From: Phalacrocorax aristotelis
Taxonomy: Eukaryota > Chordata > Aves > Suliformes > Phalacrocoracidae
Length of the DNA stretch: 64,000 nucleotides
Direction: 5' to 3'
NCBI RefSeq assembly: GCF_949628215.1
Contig: NC_134282.1
Coordinates: 6,099,223-6,163,222 of the forward strand
Shown piece after piece: positions 38,901 to 51,700 of this stretch (position 1 is the stretch's first letter; each line of letters starts with the position of its first letter). Position numbers and translations under genes: made by a program. The notes beneath the pieces are model-generated. The model was not told the DNA's origin. It saw only the letters and a list, made by a program, of their open reading frames with translations, and ran no database searches.

Positions 38901-41900
38901 CCTAGGCTTTTTCTTGTAGGTTTACCAGTCTGTTTCTTGTAGGATCCAGGAGAAACCTAAGATTTCTTTGCCTATCTGTCATTTAAATAAGATAAGTTAA
39001 GATGTGTTAAATTTGTAGTCACTTAGTACCAGTATTGTAGTGAAAAGGTTGTCTTTCTTTAGAGTTCAGCCAAACTAGTTCACAAAGTAATGCCTTCAGA
39101 TATTTGTATCTGATTGTTCATGACATCATCTGGAAAGCAGATATGCTATATCAATATTGCTTAATATTACAACCAGCCAACAGCATCTCCTCCAAAATCT
39201 CAGTAATATTTTTTCCAGAGCAGTCAAGAATATCCCTTTTTTTTAAGCTAACAACTCAGATTTGTTTAGGAATTTGAAACGGAATCCCCAGAAGTTTATG
39301 GCACTCAAACAAATGGCAACAGACTTTTCCAGTGTTGATAATGACTTTGAGTTGGTTAGATAAAGCAGCTCCTCATATAATTTCAGTGAAGTCTTCCTGA
39401 CCGTGCCGCAGGGGAGTTTAACTGCATGTGAATCAATTGCAAACAGCAAACAACACATACACTGCATTCTCAGCACTGAAGGTTGATTTATTGCCATTCT
39501 CCATAAGAATGATGCTTTCTCTGTTTAGTCTGAGAGTTAATGGTGGAGATTCTGGACTCCTTGTCAACTTGTCATTTACTAGTGATATTTCTACTAAGTC
39601 AAGAACACAAGATACCATCAGCTTTCCTTCGTCTTAGTAGGAAAGAACAACTTGCCAACCTGTCAGAAATCAAGAACAGAGAATCATCCAGAAGTCAAAT
39701 CTTTGCAGGGCCTAGGAAGAGTTTGGAAGGTAAGAGAACTCAAAGTAGAGATTCAAGGTGCTCTTTAACTTGGCTGTCATCTCTATGTGAAGGGTTAAAT
39801 TCCCACAGGAGGAGAACAGAGAGTGGCAAGCTGTAAGAATGTGTATTACACTGGACAGATCCAGAAAATTGCTCTGTCCTAGTAACCTCTGTGATTTGTT
39901 TCTTGTGATTTTCCAGTTCTTTTAATTTGCTTCAGAAAAGTACATTTTATGTCAATGTTTAACCTTTTTCAGCTGAAATGAAGGTTATTTCAGCCAAAGG
40001 AAATATTTAGTAGGATGATTTCTTTTATTTACTTAAACTTCGGTAGATGACTTAGCATCTGACCAGCTCATTCTTGGAGCTTTATTTTTCTTTTTTTTTC
40101 CCCCTCAGAAAAGAACTTCTCAAGGACTTGCAGAGGCTTTTAAAAAACTCAAAATATCTCTAAACTCCACTCATTCCACATCTGTATGGACTATAGCAAA
40201 ACACAGATATGTCTAAAAAGCTTACCATATACAGAAAGAAAATGAGGGAAAACCTTGCTTGATATTAAAGTTGCTTTACAAGAACCTCATTTGTCAAGTT
40301 TCAAATAACGTCCCTAAGGCTTTTCAGTTCAAAAGCTAAAAATCTCACTCTGACTCTCCTGAACTTTGCAACATCTTCTTTTTGAACACACTGGAAATAG
40401 ATGGCACACATAACATTCCAATCATACCTGTCTCAAACATTGTAAACTGAGAGCAGAAAAAGAAATTTTTAGCACAATCAAATGTCTTATCTTTATTATT
40501 TCCTTTCTGTCTCAAGCCATACTTTTCTGTACTTTACTTAATAGCCACATTCCAAACAAAAATTATCGATCTTTCAAATACTGGTACAAAAATGTGTTGG
40601 CCTTCTGTGAAAATACAAAATGCCAACTTGTAACAATTTCAGTAAAGCCATTGAATAGGTGCAGCAAACAAGAAACTTTGGAGTGATTGGTTTTTTGGAT
40701 AGGAGCACCTTTATGACTAAATACCCTCTCCTCTGATGACCAGTGGTTAGGGACTGAGGGGCATTTCATCTGATACTGCCTGAAATCAGGAGGTACTTTC
40801 TTACCATGAAATGTAAGGTTATAGCTGTGTTAGAGGAAAATATCCTAGAGCAGGATTAAGGCAAATACTATGAAATGTCAGAAAACTTGGGAGCTATTGG
40901 ATAGAAGCAGGGAAGCGGAACATGTCTAAAATCAAGCAAAGTTTAAACAAGTAACCGGGTAATTAGAAAAAGAAGATGCTATATAGACCTAGAAAAGAAT
41001 ATAATGGGGAGCAAGTAATAAAAATAGTATGCTACAAAGCAGTAGGGTGCGCTGACTGTGATAATTAAACAGAGGCTGAGAAGAAATTTCCAGAAATTCT
41101 CCAAACCAGAAATTCTACAGATTTCCCGTTGGGATTGTAGTAGATTGGCACTAGAGCAGATTGTTCTTATTGTATTATGATTTTGGAAAACTGTTTATGG
41201 AATCTACTGTAGTTGCAGGGCAGTCTTGAGCTGGGAGACTGGTTCCTTTACCAGCTCTTTTCTAGCAATTTATTGTCATGACTAAGGCTAGAAAAAGGAG
41301 GTCTTGAACTCTCAAGTCCCATCTCATGCCACAAGGCTGAGAAAATTAGTCTAAATCCTAATGAGTTAAATCTCATCCATTTCAAGTTAGTGGAAAAAAA
41401 TTGTCTGTGATAGAGTGACTAGAAAATCTACAACCTAAGTTATGCACATGAAGCTTCAAAGGAAAGTGTCTTACGAGAAATGATACCTCTAACTTGTCCA
41501 AGATGCTGTTACACTTGAATTACTATACTTAAAACACTGCATATTATTATTGCAAAAGGTCAAATCTGTGGGTGGCAGAACACATAGTACTTATTAACTC
41601 AGTTGCTGAAATGTTATTGCAGATACTAACTAACATCAGAAATTTGACTGGTAGCATCTTCTGCATGATTTGTCTGCTTAAGGGAAGTAATTGAAAAACA
41701 GCAAAGAGCACAAAAGAGGACTGGTTGCTATTCAAGCTCTTTTGTGCCTCTGTTTTCTTGTAGGCTGGGTTATGCAGCTGGCTTGTCTTAGGAGAGAGCC
41801 ATTTCTGACTGGTTTGAGCAGGTTTGGGAAATATTTAGTGGTTTTGGTTTGTTTATTTGTTTGGGTTTTTTTATAGCCGTTTAATGTATTTCAGTCATTA

Positions 41901-44900
41901 TGTTTTCCTTTTCAGAAGTCCCTTAACACATTGCCTATTTTACAAACCTCTTAATCTTGAGCATTCGGTTCATTTGTTCTTTGAAAATGAGGCCAGCTAC
42001 TCGTGTCATTCTCAATGAGTGCACATTTTAAGGCTGATGAAAGCAGATGCCTCTTTGACAGTATTCAGATTAATAGTAATGTCATGGAAGTGCTAGAAAA
42101 TATGTCCTTATACAGTCTGATATCAATCGTGTCACCTAAATTCCCCAGACTTCTCTTGATACCAATATGATGTTTCCTATGGTGATGTACCATTGTGTCC
42201 AGTATTAAAAACTGTCCCTCAGTATTTTAATTTTATTTAAAAAGGAGAGAAACTTCATTGCATTTGTTGAAGAAATTGCCAGATAATTAATCACCTTGAA
42301 TTTTTTCCTTCGTTTTCTGTTTTAGCCTAACACAAGGTAAAAACCACTGCAATATGTGCCTATCCCTTTCTGGTTTTTATCTAGCATACTTCCCTTTTTT
42401 TCTGTTCCTGCTAGTATACTGTACATAAATACAGGTTCAGATCTGAACCTTAGAAAACATTAGCGTTTGTTTTCTTCCAAAGGATTATTAAGCTGTTTCT
42501 GTTAGCTGCCTCATTAGAAAGAGGTCCTAGCTTTTGATGCACTTCTGATAAGACAGGAGTACTGTTAGGTTGCTTTCCATGTCTAGGACAATGACAAACA
42601 TGCGGAAGGATATAACGTGCAGCTGTTGAAAACTAATAATCTGTAGTATAATTATTATTAGTTCACAAGAAACTTTGAAAGAAGAGGTAGTTTAAAATGC
42701 ATATAGATTTAAACAAGATGCATTATGCTATAACTGCTAAAATACTGAAATTGTACTGCTGCCTGCAGTTGGGTGGTAGTTCTGTGGAGTTAGGAAATAA
42801 GTAATTATTATAGCAATTGGCTTGCACGAATATTGGCCATAAAGACTTACAAATTAGAATATGGAAGAGTTTTAAGATTTAACATGTTACATTACTTTCA
42901 TCACATTCAGTAAAATATTATATTCTTCCATGATGTTACATCAGTATGCATAACTTCATTATCTTCATCTTCTAGACACATCTAGTGAAGTGCAATGTTT
43001 TAAATCATGCTGCCAATGAGTGATGGTTTCCTCATATCTTCCCTGATCTTTTTGCCAGATTTCACAATTACCAAGTCCCAGAGGAAATTCTTGGAAAACA
43101 GTTTAACAAAGTTTTAGGAAGGAATAAAAAGCGGATGGAAAGATATGAGAACTTTATCTGGCAAAAGTTGTGGTATGTCCATTCAAGTATATAGAACTAA
43201 GCCAGATGAGAGTAAATAGACTACAAATATTGTGTGTCTATCCACACTCAGACTAATGCTGATATTCATAGTCTAGATGATAACAAGGGATTTCTGTACT
43301 TAAAAATTCTGTTACCAAAGTGTACATACAAGAGACTAAATAATTAAAAATGAACTGTGTAATCAAACAGGCCTTCAGACTTTCTTATCATGACAAAGTC
43401 TTTATTAGGATTCCTCTATTTCATTATAAACTTCACAAATTCTCAACAAAGTCCTTTCATCTTGTGCATTTAGGAAATGTATTTTCATTTATAAGTTAAA
43501 AAAATTCTTTGAAGTTCAGATGTATATTAAGAAGCTGTAAAAAAGATCAAATTGTTGAGGCATCATTAAAGACTGCTAGGTTTGACCTGGCAGTTATCAA
43601 TCATGCTGGTTAGTAAAGCAACACAGACTTTTGTGGGGCAAAACTAAATTAACAGAGGGCAGACATGGGCTTAGATTACAGAATTATCTTTAAGGAGTGT
43701 ATATAACTCATAACTACATTTTAAATGGATGTATTGGGGACAACAGAGGAATGATTTGGCTTGACTGGCAATACAAGTTAACTTAATTAAGATGACAGCT
43801 GACTGCACTTTGGTCTCTGAAGCATCTCCTAAACAGTATAATGATGTCCTCTAGTTGATATTCCTTGAATAAATTATTTTATTTGGTTAGTTTTTCTCAG
43901 GCTGCAAGACAAGATGAAGCTTTATTTGAATTTTGAGAACTCTAATTTATTTGAACTTGGATGACTTCTTCTCTGTTCTAGCTGCATATACTTCCAAATC
44001 AACATGAACATGCTTATTTACCTGAAAAATCTGCCTTTCTTCTAGCTCTTCAGCTGGTCTTTCCAAACAAATGACTGTTGTTTTAGGTCGTTATGATGTG
44101 GCCTGTCTGTTGTATTCATTTCTTTGGCTGGTATCTTTACAGCTGCAGAGTGTAGTTATAGGCGGTAACATGAAAAGATACTGTTTGAACTTGCAGGGTT
44201 GTTTAGATTGTACCCTTTTCTTAAGTCAGATTTTAACTGAGCGGATATTTTTATTTCTTCCACATATCCCTAAGCAAGGTGGAAATAAAATAAAGTGAAT
44301 TTATCAGAGTAGCTGAGAATTCTTGTTTATCTGCTGAAGAGGTGACGAGAACCTGGACCTATACTCAGCATCATTAGCTGTGAAGGATTCTCACAAAATT
44401 CAGTAGGAGTTTTGAGCAAACATTGACAGCAGGCTAATGTCCTTAGAGGTTATTTCTGTTTCAGACGAATCTTCCTGTTGTGCATTGCCACCTGTGCTGC
44501 CCCTTGTTTGACAAATTAAAAGAAGCATCGCAAACATTTTAATAAAAATCACAGAGTGCTGCCAATATTTTAAGGGACAAGGCAGCGCCACAGGTTTTTG
44601 AAATTCAGAGTAATGAATAACAACTTTAAAATATTTCAGTCTCTGGGCTATTGAACAGCACAATCCATCCCCCTAAAACCAAATCAATAAGTGAAAAACA
44701 AAGTAAAATAACTTTTTTAAAAACAATAACAAAACTGTAACACGTTTACTGGAGAAAGGATCAAAGAGCAAGTAATATATTTGGATGTTCACCTGTCACT
44801 TGTTATGGTACTGATAAGTACTCAAGGGGAGCAAGAATGGACAGAAAGTATCATGAACAAGACCTTGTTCAGTAGATGCTTTGTTAATAGTTTGCTAAAA

Positions 44901-46860
44901 TAAACCACTAATCCTGACCTTTTGATATAATTGTGTTGTTAGCTGTTGTCATATTCCCATGAAGCATTGAGCGATGTTGACTAAAAGAATTCAGGCATAT
45001 TTTTACTATTATTATGGTAAACATATATTAGTAGTTTAATATGTTAGCTTATAAAAAAACCTTTTAAATATGCAGGCAGACTTTTAAGCTTGCCTCATTC
45101 CCTTGCAACACTATTAGAATCTGTTTTAAGTGTACAACTGGGTCTTTTATTTTGGGAGATAAAGCCACTTAGTTTTCAACCAGATAAATCCTTTCTAAAT
45201 ACACTATTGACATCTGCTGCCAACTGTCATCTGCTTCATAATTAATAATTCAGATTTTAACATAGTATTATCTAAAGACAATCACTTCATTGTTTAATGT
45301 TCCTAGATGAAGTTTATGACTTCTTGACTCCCTTTTCTCATCTTCACAAAGCAACATGTTAGCTTCCAGTGACTGATGTGAATAACACTGCTGATGTGTG
45401 ATGGGTGTGTACTGACTTCTCAACTGCCAAAGTTTCACCCTGTCCTGTCCTGCTTATTTTCCTTCTCTTGCTACGTACCCCTGAGCATTAGCTCAGAGGG
45501 CCTGGAGGCCAAAGTTAGGTCGTGGGTTCTTCCTCTTCCTACCTGCACGTGTCAAAATATACAGCTAGTTCCCAAATTCCCTTTTATAATCATCTCCGAT
45601 GCCTTCTGCTGTCTGCCCGCCCTGAATTACCTTTGCTCTGCCTCCTTGTCCCAGAATCTCAGCGTCTCCTTGGCTCACCAGACACTTCCACACACTCTGA
45701 TATGGATCTGGATATCCCTCCCAACAAACGTGATCCTTAAGTGAGTAAACAGACACCAGTTAAATCAGTTTAATTTTTAAGATGTGTGTCTTATAGTGGG
45801 TAACACTTCCTGTGTTGCTGAACTATAGTTGAAGAGCATAATTTGTATCAAACTGTAGAAAATAGAGGTAGAAAAGACCTTCAGATACGTCTTGTCTGCT
45901 GTAAAATATAATTCTTTATATGTCCTACATGTCTTGTCTTCTCTTGTTACGGGCGTATGTTTCAGGGCATACATATTTGTCTTTCCTGTAGATTCTTATC
46001 TAGTAGTTTCCTGAATTGTTAACATTCGTTTGCTTGGAATGAATGATCTTGATTTTGCTGCACTATATCCTCTCTTACCTAAACATTTTCTAAGAATTGA
46101 CAGATTTACTATTTTGTGGTGACTTTCCCAAAAGTTGCAAGTTTCCCAATCTCCAGAGCAAGACAGGAAGATGCACAATCCTGTGTCCTCAGTTGGACCT
46201 AATAATATTAGTGACTGCGAACAAATAACAAAATTTTGGTGTAACTCCAATAGGAAAAACCAAAAGACTATCTGCTCTTGAATAGTACAAACCAGAGACT
46301 GGACTCATACGTCTTCTAACTGAGTGCTTTGACTATATTTTAAAATGCTTTGAGTATTTCTTCTTATATTTCATCCCATATCAAGATTGTTCAGTTCTTG
46401 TGGTGTTGTATGTATTTCTTTTGCGCTAATATAGAGGAATGCTAAATAATAGAAGATATTATCTTTTTCTAATGTATTGTTTATTTTCTGACTATCCTTA
46501 GTCGTGTTTTTCATAGGGAAGATAGAAATAAAATCAGCTGTACAGCAGTGTCAGCCAACTATCCACAATGAACGTCATTGTGTATAGCACAGAATATTGT
46601 ATTAGTTAATAAATATGTGCATTATTAAAATAGTTATAACAATTGCAGCCACTGCAACTTACATTATGTAGTTTCTACTATTAATTGGAAAAAAAATGCT
46701 TTCTAATTCATCACAACTTCATTTTTGTATCTGGTTTTATTTTCACTTAGTGGTAGATCCTTCATTTAAAGAAATTTAAAAAGTAAGCCTGTGATTCTTA
46801 TTTTCTTATTGTAGATATCTATCTCTTAAAAGTTAATTCAAATGAGCAACTAATTATTCA
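29961..46860. other. Long unique noncoding stretch
   Basis: No gene, RNA gene or recognisable mobile element is seen in this 17-kb stretch. Open frames are at most 116 codons (45394-45744) and none resembles a known family. Several locally GC-richer pieces occur (32150-32460, 34340-34870, 36870-37210, 45400-45740). The piece at 36.9-37.2 kb repeats TTTAATTTAGCT twice about 22 bp apart. These pieces may be decayed old retroelements, but no diagnostic end or motif supports that. A short tandem repeat of TTTCTTGTAGG (38910-38920 and 38933-38943) is also present. Confidence 0.45.
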
Positions 46861-46862
46861 TG

Positions 46863-46950
46863 GATTGCCAAACAGCCAATAGGTTGGCAATGATTGGCTG
46901 CTAACACAGTATTTGAGTTTGCACGACAGCCAATGATTACTGATATAAAA
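46863..46950 (+). promoter_or_regulatory. Triple CAGCCAAT cluster with TATA-like box
   Basis: The 8-mer CAGCCAAT occurs three times in 62 bp: 46873-46880 (plus), 46893-46900 (minus, as ATTGGCTG) and 46927-46934 (plus). CCAAT boxes of this form are bound by NF-Y. The first copy sits inside a perfect inverted repeat, TTGCCAA (46865-46871) and TTGGCAA (46884-46890), whose halves resemble NFI half-sites. ATATAAAA follows at 46943-46950, so CCAAT and TATA spacing would suit a plus-strand start near 46975. An acceptor-like CCCTTAG (ends 47007) and a donor-like GTAAGT (47025) lie downstream but would bound an exon of only 17 nt. No coding frame follows. Confidence 0.3.
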
Positions 46951-48772
46951 TTTAAAGTGCTCACAAAATTTTCCTGGTGCTTTGCATTAAATTCTTTGTG
47001 CCCTTAGGAGCATGTGTTTTTGATGTAAGTGCCAGAAGCCTTCTTTGATTATTTTCAAAATAGGAACTGGAAATATTTTCCAATTAAGAAATGTGTCACA
47101 GTTTGGAATTCTTTGATTAGAGCACATCGTTTGGCAATGTAAAAGGTGGCGGCTTCTGGCTTGCAGAGGAAGACGATGTTTTGCTGTAAAAAGGTAGCTG
47201 TAGCGATGTCAGTAGATGCTGCTCATTGAAGATGAATATGCAAATTGAGAGTTCAAAAACAAAAGAAATATTGTGCCTTGGGAATATTTCCTTTGTTGTT
47301 TTCTTTCCTCTTTTCTTTTGGGGAGAGAGTTGTTAGGAGACTAGGAATATTAATTATTATGATAAGTGTATAAAAAAATTCTTTGTACCTTTATACCTTT
47401 TGTATAAAGGACATTTTCTTGAGATTATAAACTGCTGCAGTTTAATGAAAAGGATAATTATAAGTTGCATGAAATGTATATTTTTTACCTTTTTCTTTTG
47501 CTTTAAGACTATCTTTTCTTCTTATTTTTATAAACGAATCTGAAGCCCCCACTTTATAAAAGCAGTTCTGAATAATTTATGTAATGCACTGACAGAAATG
47601 AAAATGGAATTTATAACTCAGTGATATTTCCCTGCCTAATGTGCAAGAGGAGAAGAGTTATGTGATAAATTAACTGTAAAAAGGAGTGGTAACTTGCTTC
47701 ATAGTGAGTAATAAGTAAATCACAATGCTTTTCAATGTAAAATGTGTTCATGAAAAGTATTAATAGGAGCACAGTTTGATTACATAGAAAATCCATGGTC
47801 ATTTAGCATTTAGTTTACATTTCCAGGTAGAAAGCTGTTTTGGAGCAGAGACATTTGCTAATGCATTTGGAATGCTCTGCTTCCCACAACAGGCCTGAAG
47901 CCCCCTGCCTGGCTGGATAGCTGAAGTGGAGCCCTTAGTTAAAAAATCATTTCTTCTACTAAAAGTCTTGTATCTTTTGTGTAAGGTTGTGGGCTTTTTT
48001 TGTTTATTTTTCTCCCGTACATGTTCAAAAGCAATGATTCATTCTCCTCCAAATATAATCTACTCTAAACACTCTAAAAATATTTAAGAGTGCAGGCAAT
48101 AGCCATCAGAATGGTGACTGTATCGAGTCCCAGCATTCTAGAATTGCCTAATGCAAGCTGGTGAGGTTTTCCCTGACGTGTACACTAACGAGCAAACATT
48201 TTGCTTTCAATTTTATCTCTCTGCCCACTACACACCTCTAGCTTTATCCTGTTTGTCGCACAACATTTACTAGAGATAAATATAGTGCAAGTAGACATTG
48301 CATTTGCTTTTGATGATACAGTTCAGAACCGACCTTCAATTCTGTAATCTCATTGCAGCGTGTTTCTTGGGCAGAAGTTACCAAATTGTACTAAATTATA
48401 CTGAACTGTGGTGGTCTGGAGGTAGCACCAAACTAAATAAGTAAGTGCATCTTACTCTCGTGCACCTTTCTAACCAAACCTCTACCTAGACCATAAGGGC
48501 CTCCGTTTGCGGTCTGCAGAAGTTCTGCTGCATGGCTGGCACTCACATAGGACTGTGCATGACTTGCAAGATGAAAAACCACTGTTACCTACGAGGTTTC
48601 CCAACTTTTTGTAATTTTCTCTAGACACTAATTTTTTATTCATTTGTCCATGGAATTATTTTAATTCCTGAATGAAATCATGAGAGGTGCTTGGCACCAT
48701 GTACATCAGGCCTGAAACTTCAAACTAAATTTTTTATTGCTACTAGAACAGAAGCTGGACCCCTCTGCACAG
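46951..48772. other. Unique AT-rich noncoding DNA
   Basis: No gene or repeat is recognised. A 10-bp inverted repeat (GCCAGAAGCC 47031-47040, GGCTTCTGGC 47151-47160) is within chance expectation. The longest frame is 63 codons. Confidence 0.5.
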
Positions 48773-48788
48773 CTGTCTGTCTGTCTGT
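48773..48788. repeat. (CTGT)4 tetranucleotide repeat
   Basis: Four perfect CTGT units; a short microsatellite of ordinary type. Confidence 0.75.
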
Positions 48789-51700
48789 CGTAGTAAGGTT
48801 TTAACTAGGTTTGGACTTAGTGGGAATTAGGGCTTTTCAGCAGTTCCTGAGATTTTGTCTACTGTTTTTTGATGTTGGCTTGAGGTTTATACTAGAAAAA
48901 TGCATTGGCTGCAGGTATGCAGTCACCTAAAATAATTTAACATCTACTGTTACATTTTAATAGTAGGTCACATGGTTGCTTGGAAGCCATATGTCCTTTT
49001 TCAAATACGTTCTACTTTATTGAGCTATAGGCTCTCATAGTTGTCTGGTGGACTAGGCATATTCATAGCCATGAAACATGCTAGAATTATATATGCAGGC
49101 AACATTAATGCTTATCTTTATGTGATACTAAGAAATGTAATGCTAAGTTATTATTTGAGAAATCTGTATGCTCTTTCTAGCACCAGCCTATAGCATCAGA
49201 GGAACATAAGGAAAGATACAACATAGGCAATGAAGGCTTCGAGGTATTTGTCATCTTTATAGCTTAAAATGTATAATAATAAGATGGTAAAGTTTAATTT
49301 CAGAACAGCTGCTAAGTATTAAGCTGTGATCAGAGTACACTTCCTGTTGAAAATGTGGTTCTAAGGGAGAAGTTCTACGATCTATTTGGAAGGAATTTTA
49401 ACACTGCAACCTGCTTGTGGCAGGCCTTTCTTCAGACATGACAGAAAAGACCATGGGACAATTCTCATCTCTGTTTTGCTCAAACAGGTGTTTCTGCTCC
49501 TACAAGATTAAAAATCTTACGTTTTCAGTCAGGACTGTGCCTTCAGGCAAAATCCATCCTACAGAAGGATGGGGTCAAATAATGAAATCACTGTCATTAA
49601 GATCACAATTTCAGTGATAATATCTTTGAACAAAGACCGTAGGTTTTGAACCATGCTTTTTATAATTTAGTCAGTGTAGGTTTCTTGCAATCCTATTCCC
49701 ACAATGGCAGCTTTTATAATTAAATGTGGCCAGCACTTTAGACTCCCACAAACCAAAAGGAAGGCTTTAACAAGCCAGTAAACCTCAAGCTGAGTAAACG
49801 ATTTAACCTGGTAAAATCCACCTTTTTTTTTGAGATTAAAGAAGGCTGGAGAACACCTTCAGTACAGATATGTTTAGGATGTCTACCTTCTGAATCACTT
49901 TGAGTATTGCCTCTTAGAAATCAATTTGTGTAAAAATATGTGATATTTATGTGATCTTAAAAATTTTTCACAGCTTAGTCTATTACGTCAAATCACACAT
50001 GAACTCCGTTTAAATTAAAAGGAAAAACAGACATGAAAAAGACACACACTAGCAGAGGTTAGAACACCAGAGGTCCACAACACAAGCACTCATTCAACCT
50101 TGACAGCAAGCATTAGGTAGGGCAATGGTCACAACTGGAGCTTAATAGCTAGCTAGTGAGATTTCCACTAAAGAAGAAAAAGAGAAATTCACAGGAAGAA
50201 GGGAAGGTGCTTTATTTTGAACTGATTTTCATGAGGTAAAATAGTCTGTCATTAGAAAGTGACAGGTCGTTTCATGTGCTATCTGGAATTTTTGTTCAAA
50301 TCCCAAGCAAGTTTTGCAAGGTCAGGCTGCAAACTGACGTGGCGTAGGTACCACCCAAAGCAACTCTTACTATGCTCTCTGGATCCTTCCAGCCCACGAT
50401 TTCCTGTTTTTAAATGTACCGTGACACTGACTTCATTACGGCAGAGAAACACACATCTCCATGAAAATAATTTTTGAATTAACTGAATCATTTGTAACCC
50501 CTTCATGTGTCAAAGTTAATCAGAAAGGTTTAATTTATTCTCAGACATAGGACTATTTGTGAAAGGCGTTGTTAGGAAATACTATTTTTCGGACCATTTG
50601 TACCTTTGCATGCTACAATCTTCTGTTATATTGCAAAAATATTTATCTCCTTTAGGTTGCCTTTATATTAAATATTGAATTTGTTAGTTAATTATAGGTA
50701 TAATTAAATTCTGTGTGTTTGGTAAACCCATCCTGATGATATGATTTATGCCACATTTCTTGAATTTTTTGTATTCTCCGCTGGAAGCAGCATGAAAAAC
50801 AGAAAATATGCAGCTGGTTTGTTTGAACTCCCCTCTCCTTTGACAATAAATAATGACATTACTTAAGAAGCTGCTCATGAATCCATCAAATTAGCATTAT
50901 TGAGCACAAATATTATGTCTTATAAGTAATTAATTATTAACATGCTTTTTGCTGATTCAGAGATGATGAGCTTCTCTGTGAAGCCCCTGATTACATCAGG
51001 CAGTGCAATTTACTCAAAAGTATAGATGGTCTAATCATATAGATTGTCCCTGTTGGCGTATTCAAAAGTGCCTGTGGCTTAAAGGTTGGACATGCAAAGA
51101 GTTTAAAAACTGAACATAACTTTCAGAAATCAGTGACACTCTCACTGCAAATGAAAGTCTTGAGGATTTTCAAGTTTTGCTGCCAAAGTCCTCATGGCTT
51201 CTGTTTTTCTTTCTCTCAGTGAACAGATGCACCACGAAGCTGAGACATTTCTGAGTCTCTTGATGTTTATGCTCTGGATTAATTCACAGATTAGATCTTC
51301 TTCTGATTGTTCTTTCTTTGGGTCTGATACAGTAGGTATTTTCAGGGCACTGATAAGGTAAACATAAAAAGGTGGGGAAAATATCCATTGGCTTCCCCAG
51401 GAGTAAAAATGTTCATCTGGCGTGTCTGAAGGAGTGTAATTTCTTTTTTTTATCTGCTTTCAAAATCTGTACTGAACATAAGATTTCCTCCCATAGGAGG
51501 ATTTTAGTGGCTCAATTTTAGCTATTCAGTAGTGAATCCATCCCAGTCATTCCTGTTTAAGTTATCCCACTTAGTAAGTTAGCCTCCTCATTTTAAGAGA
51601 GACTATTTCAGATTTCCCAAATCAATACCTTATAGTCAGACTTGTAAAGTAATTATTACTCTGTTTCTGATTATAATATACTTCAGTTATCTTATACAGC

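Noticed and set aside
45394-45744. 116-codon plus-strand frame
   Set aside because: A second 72-codon frame overlaps it. The residues reflect a C/T-rich stretch (Ser, Leu, Pro, Phe), and no family match was recognised.
47008-47024. 17-nt microexon between CCCTTAG and GTAAGT
   Set aside because: The length is not a multiple of three, no partner exons were found, and isolated AG...GT pairs this close are common.
47031-47160. 10-bp inverted repeat GCCAGAAGCC / GGCTTCTGGC about 110 bp apart
   Set aside because: Several such pairs are expected by chance in the window, and there are no target-site duplications or element body between the arms.
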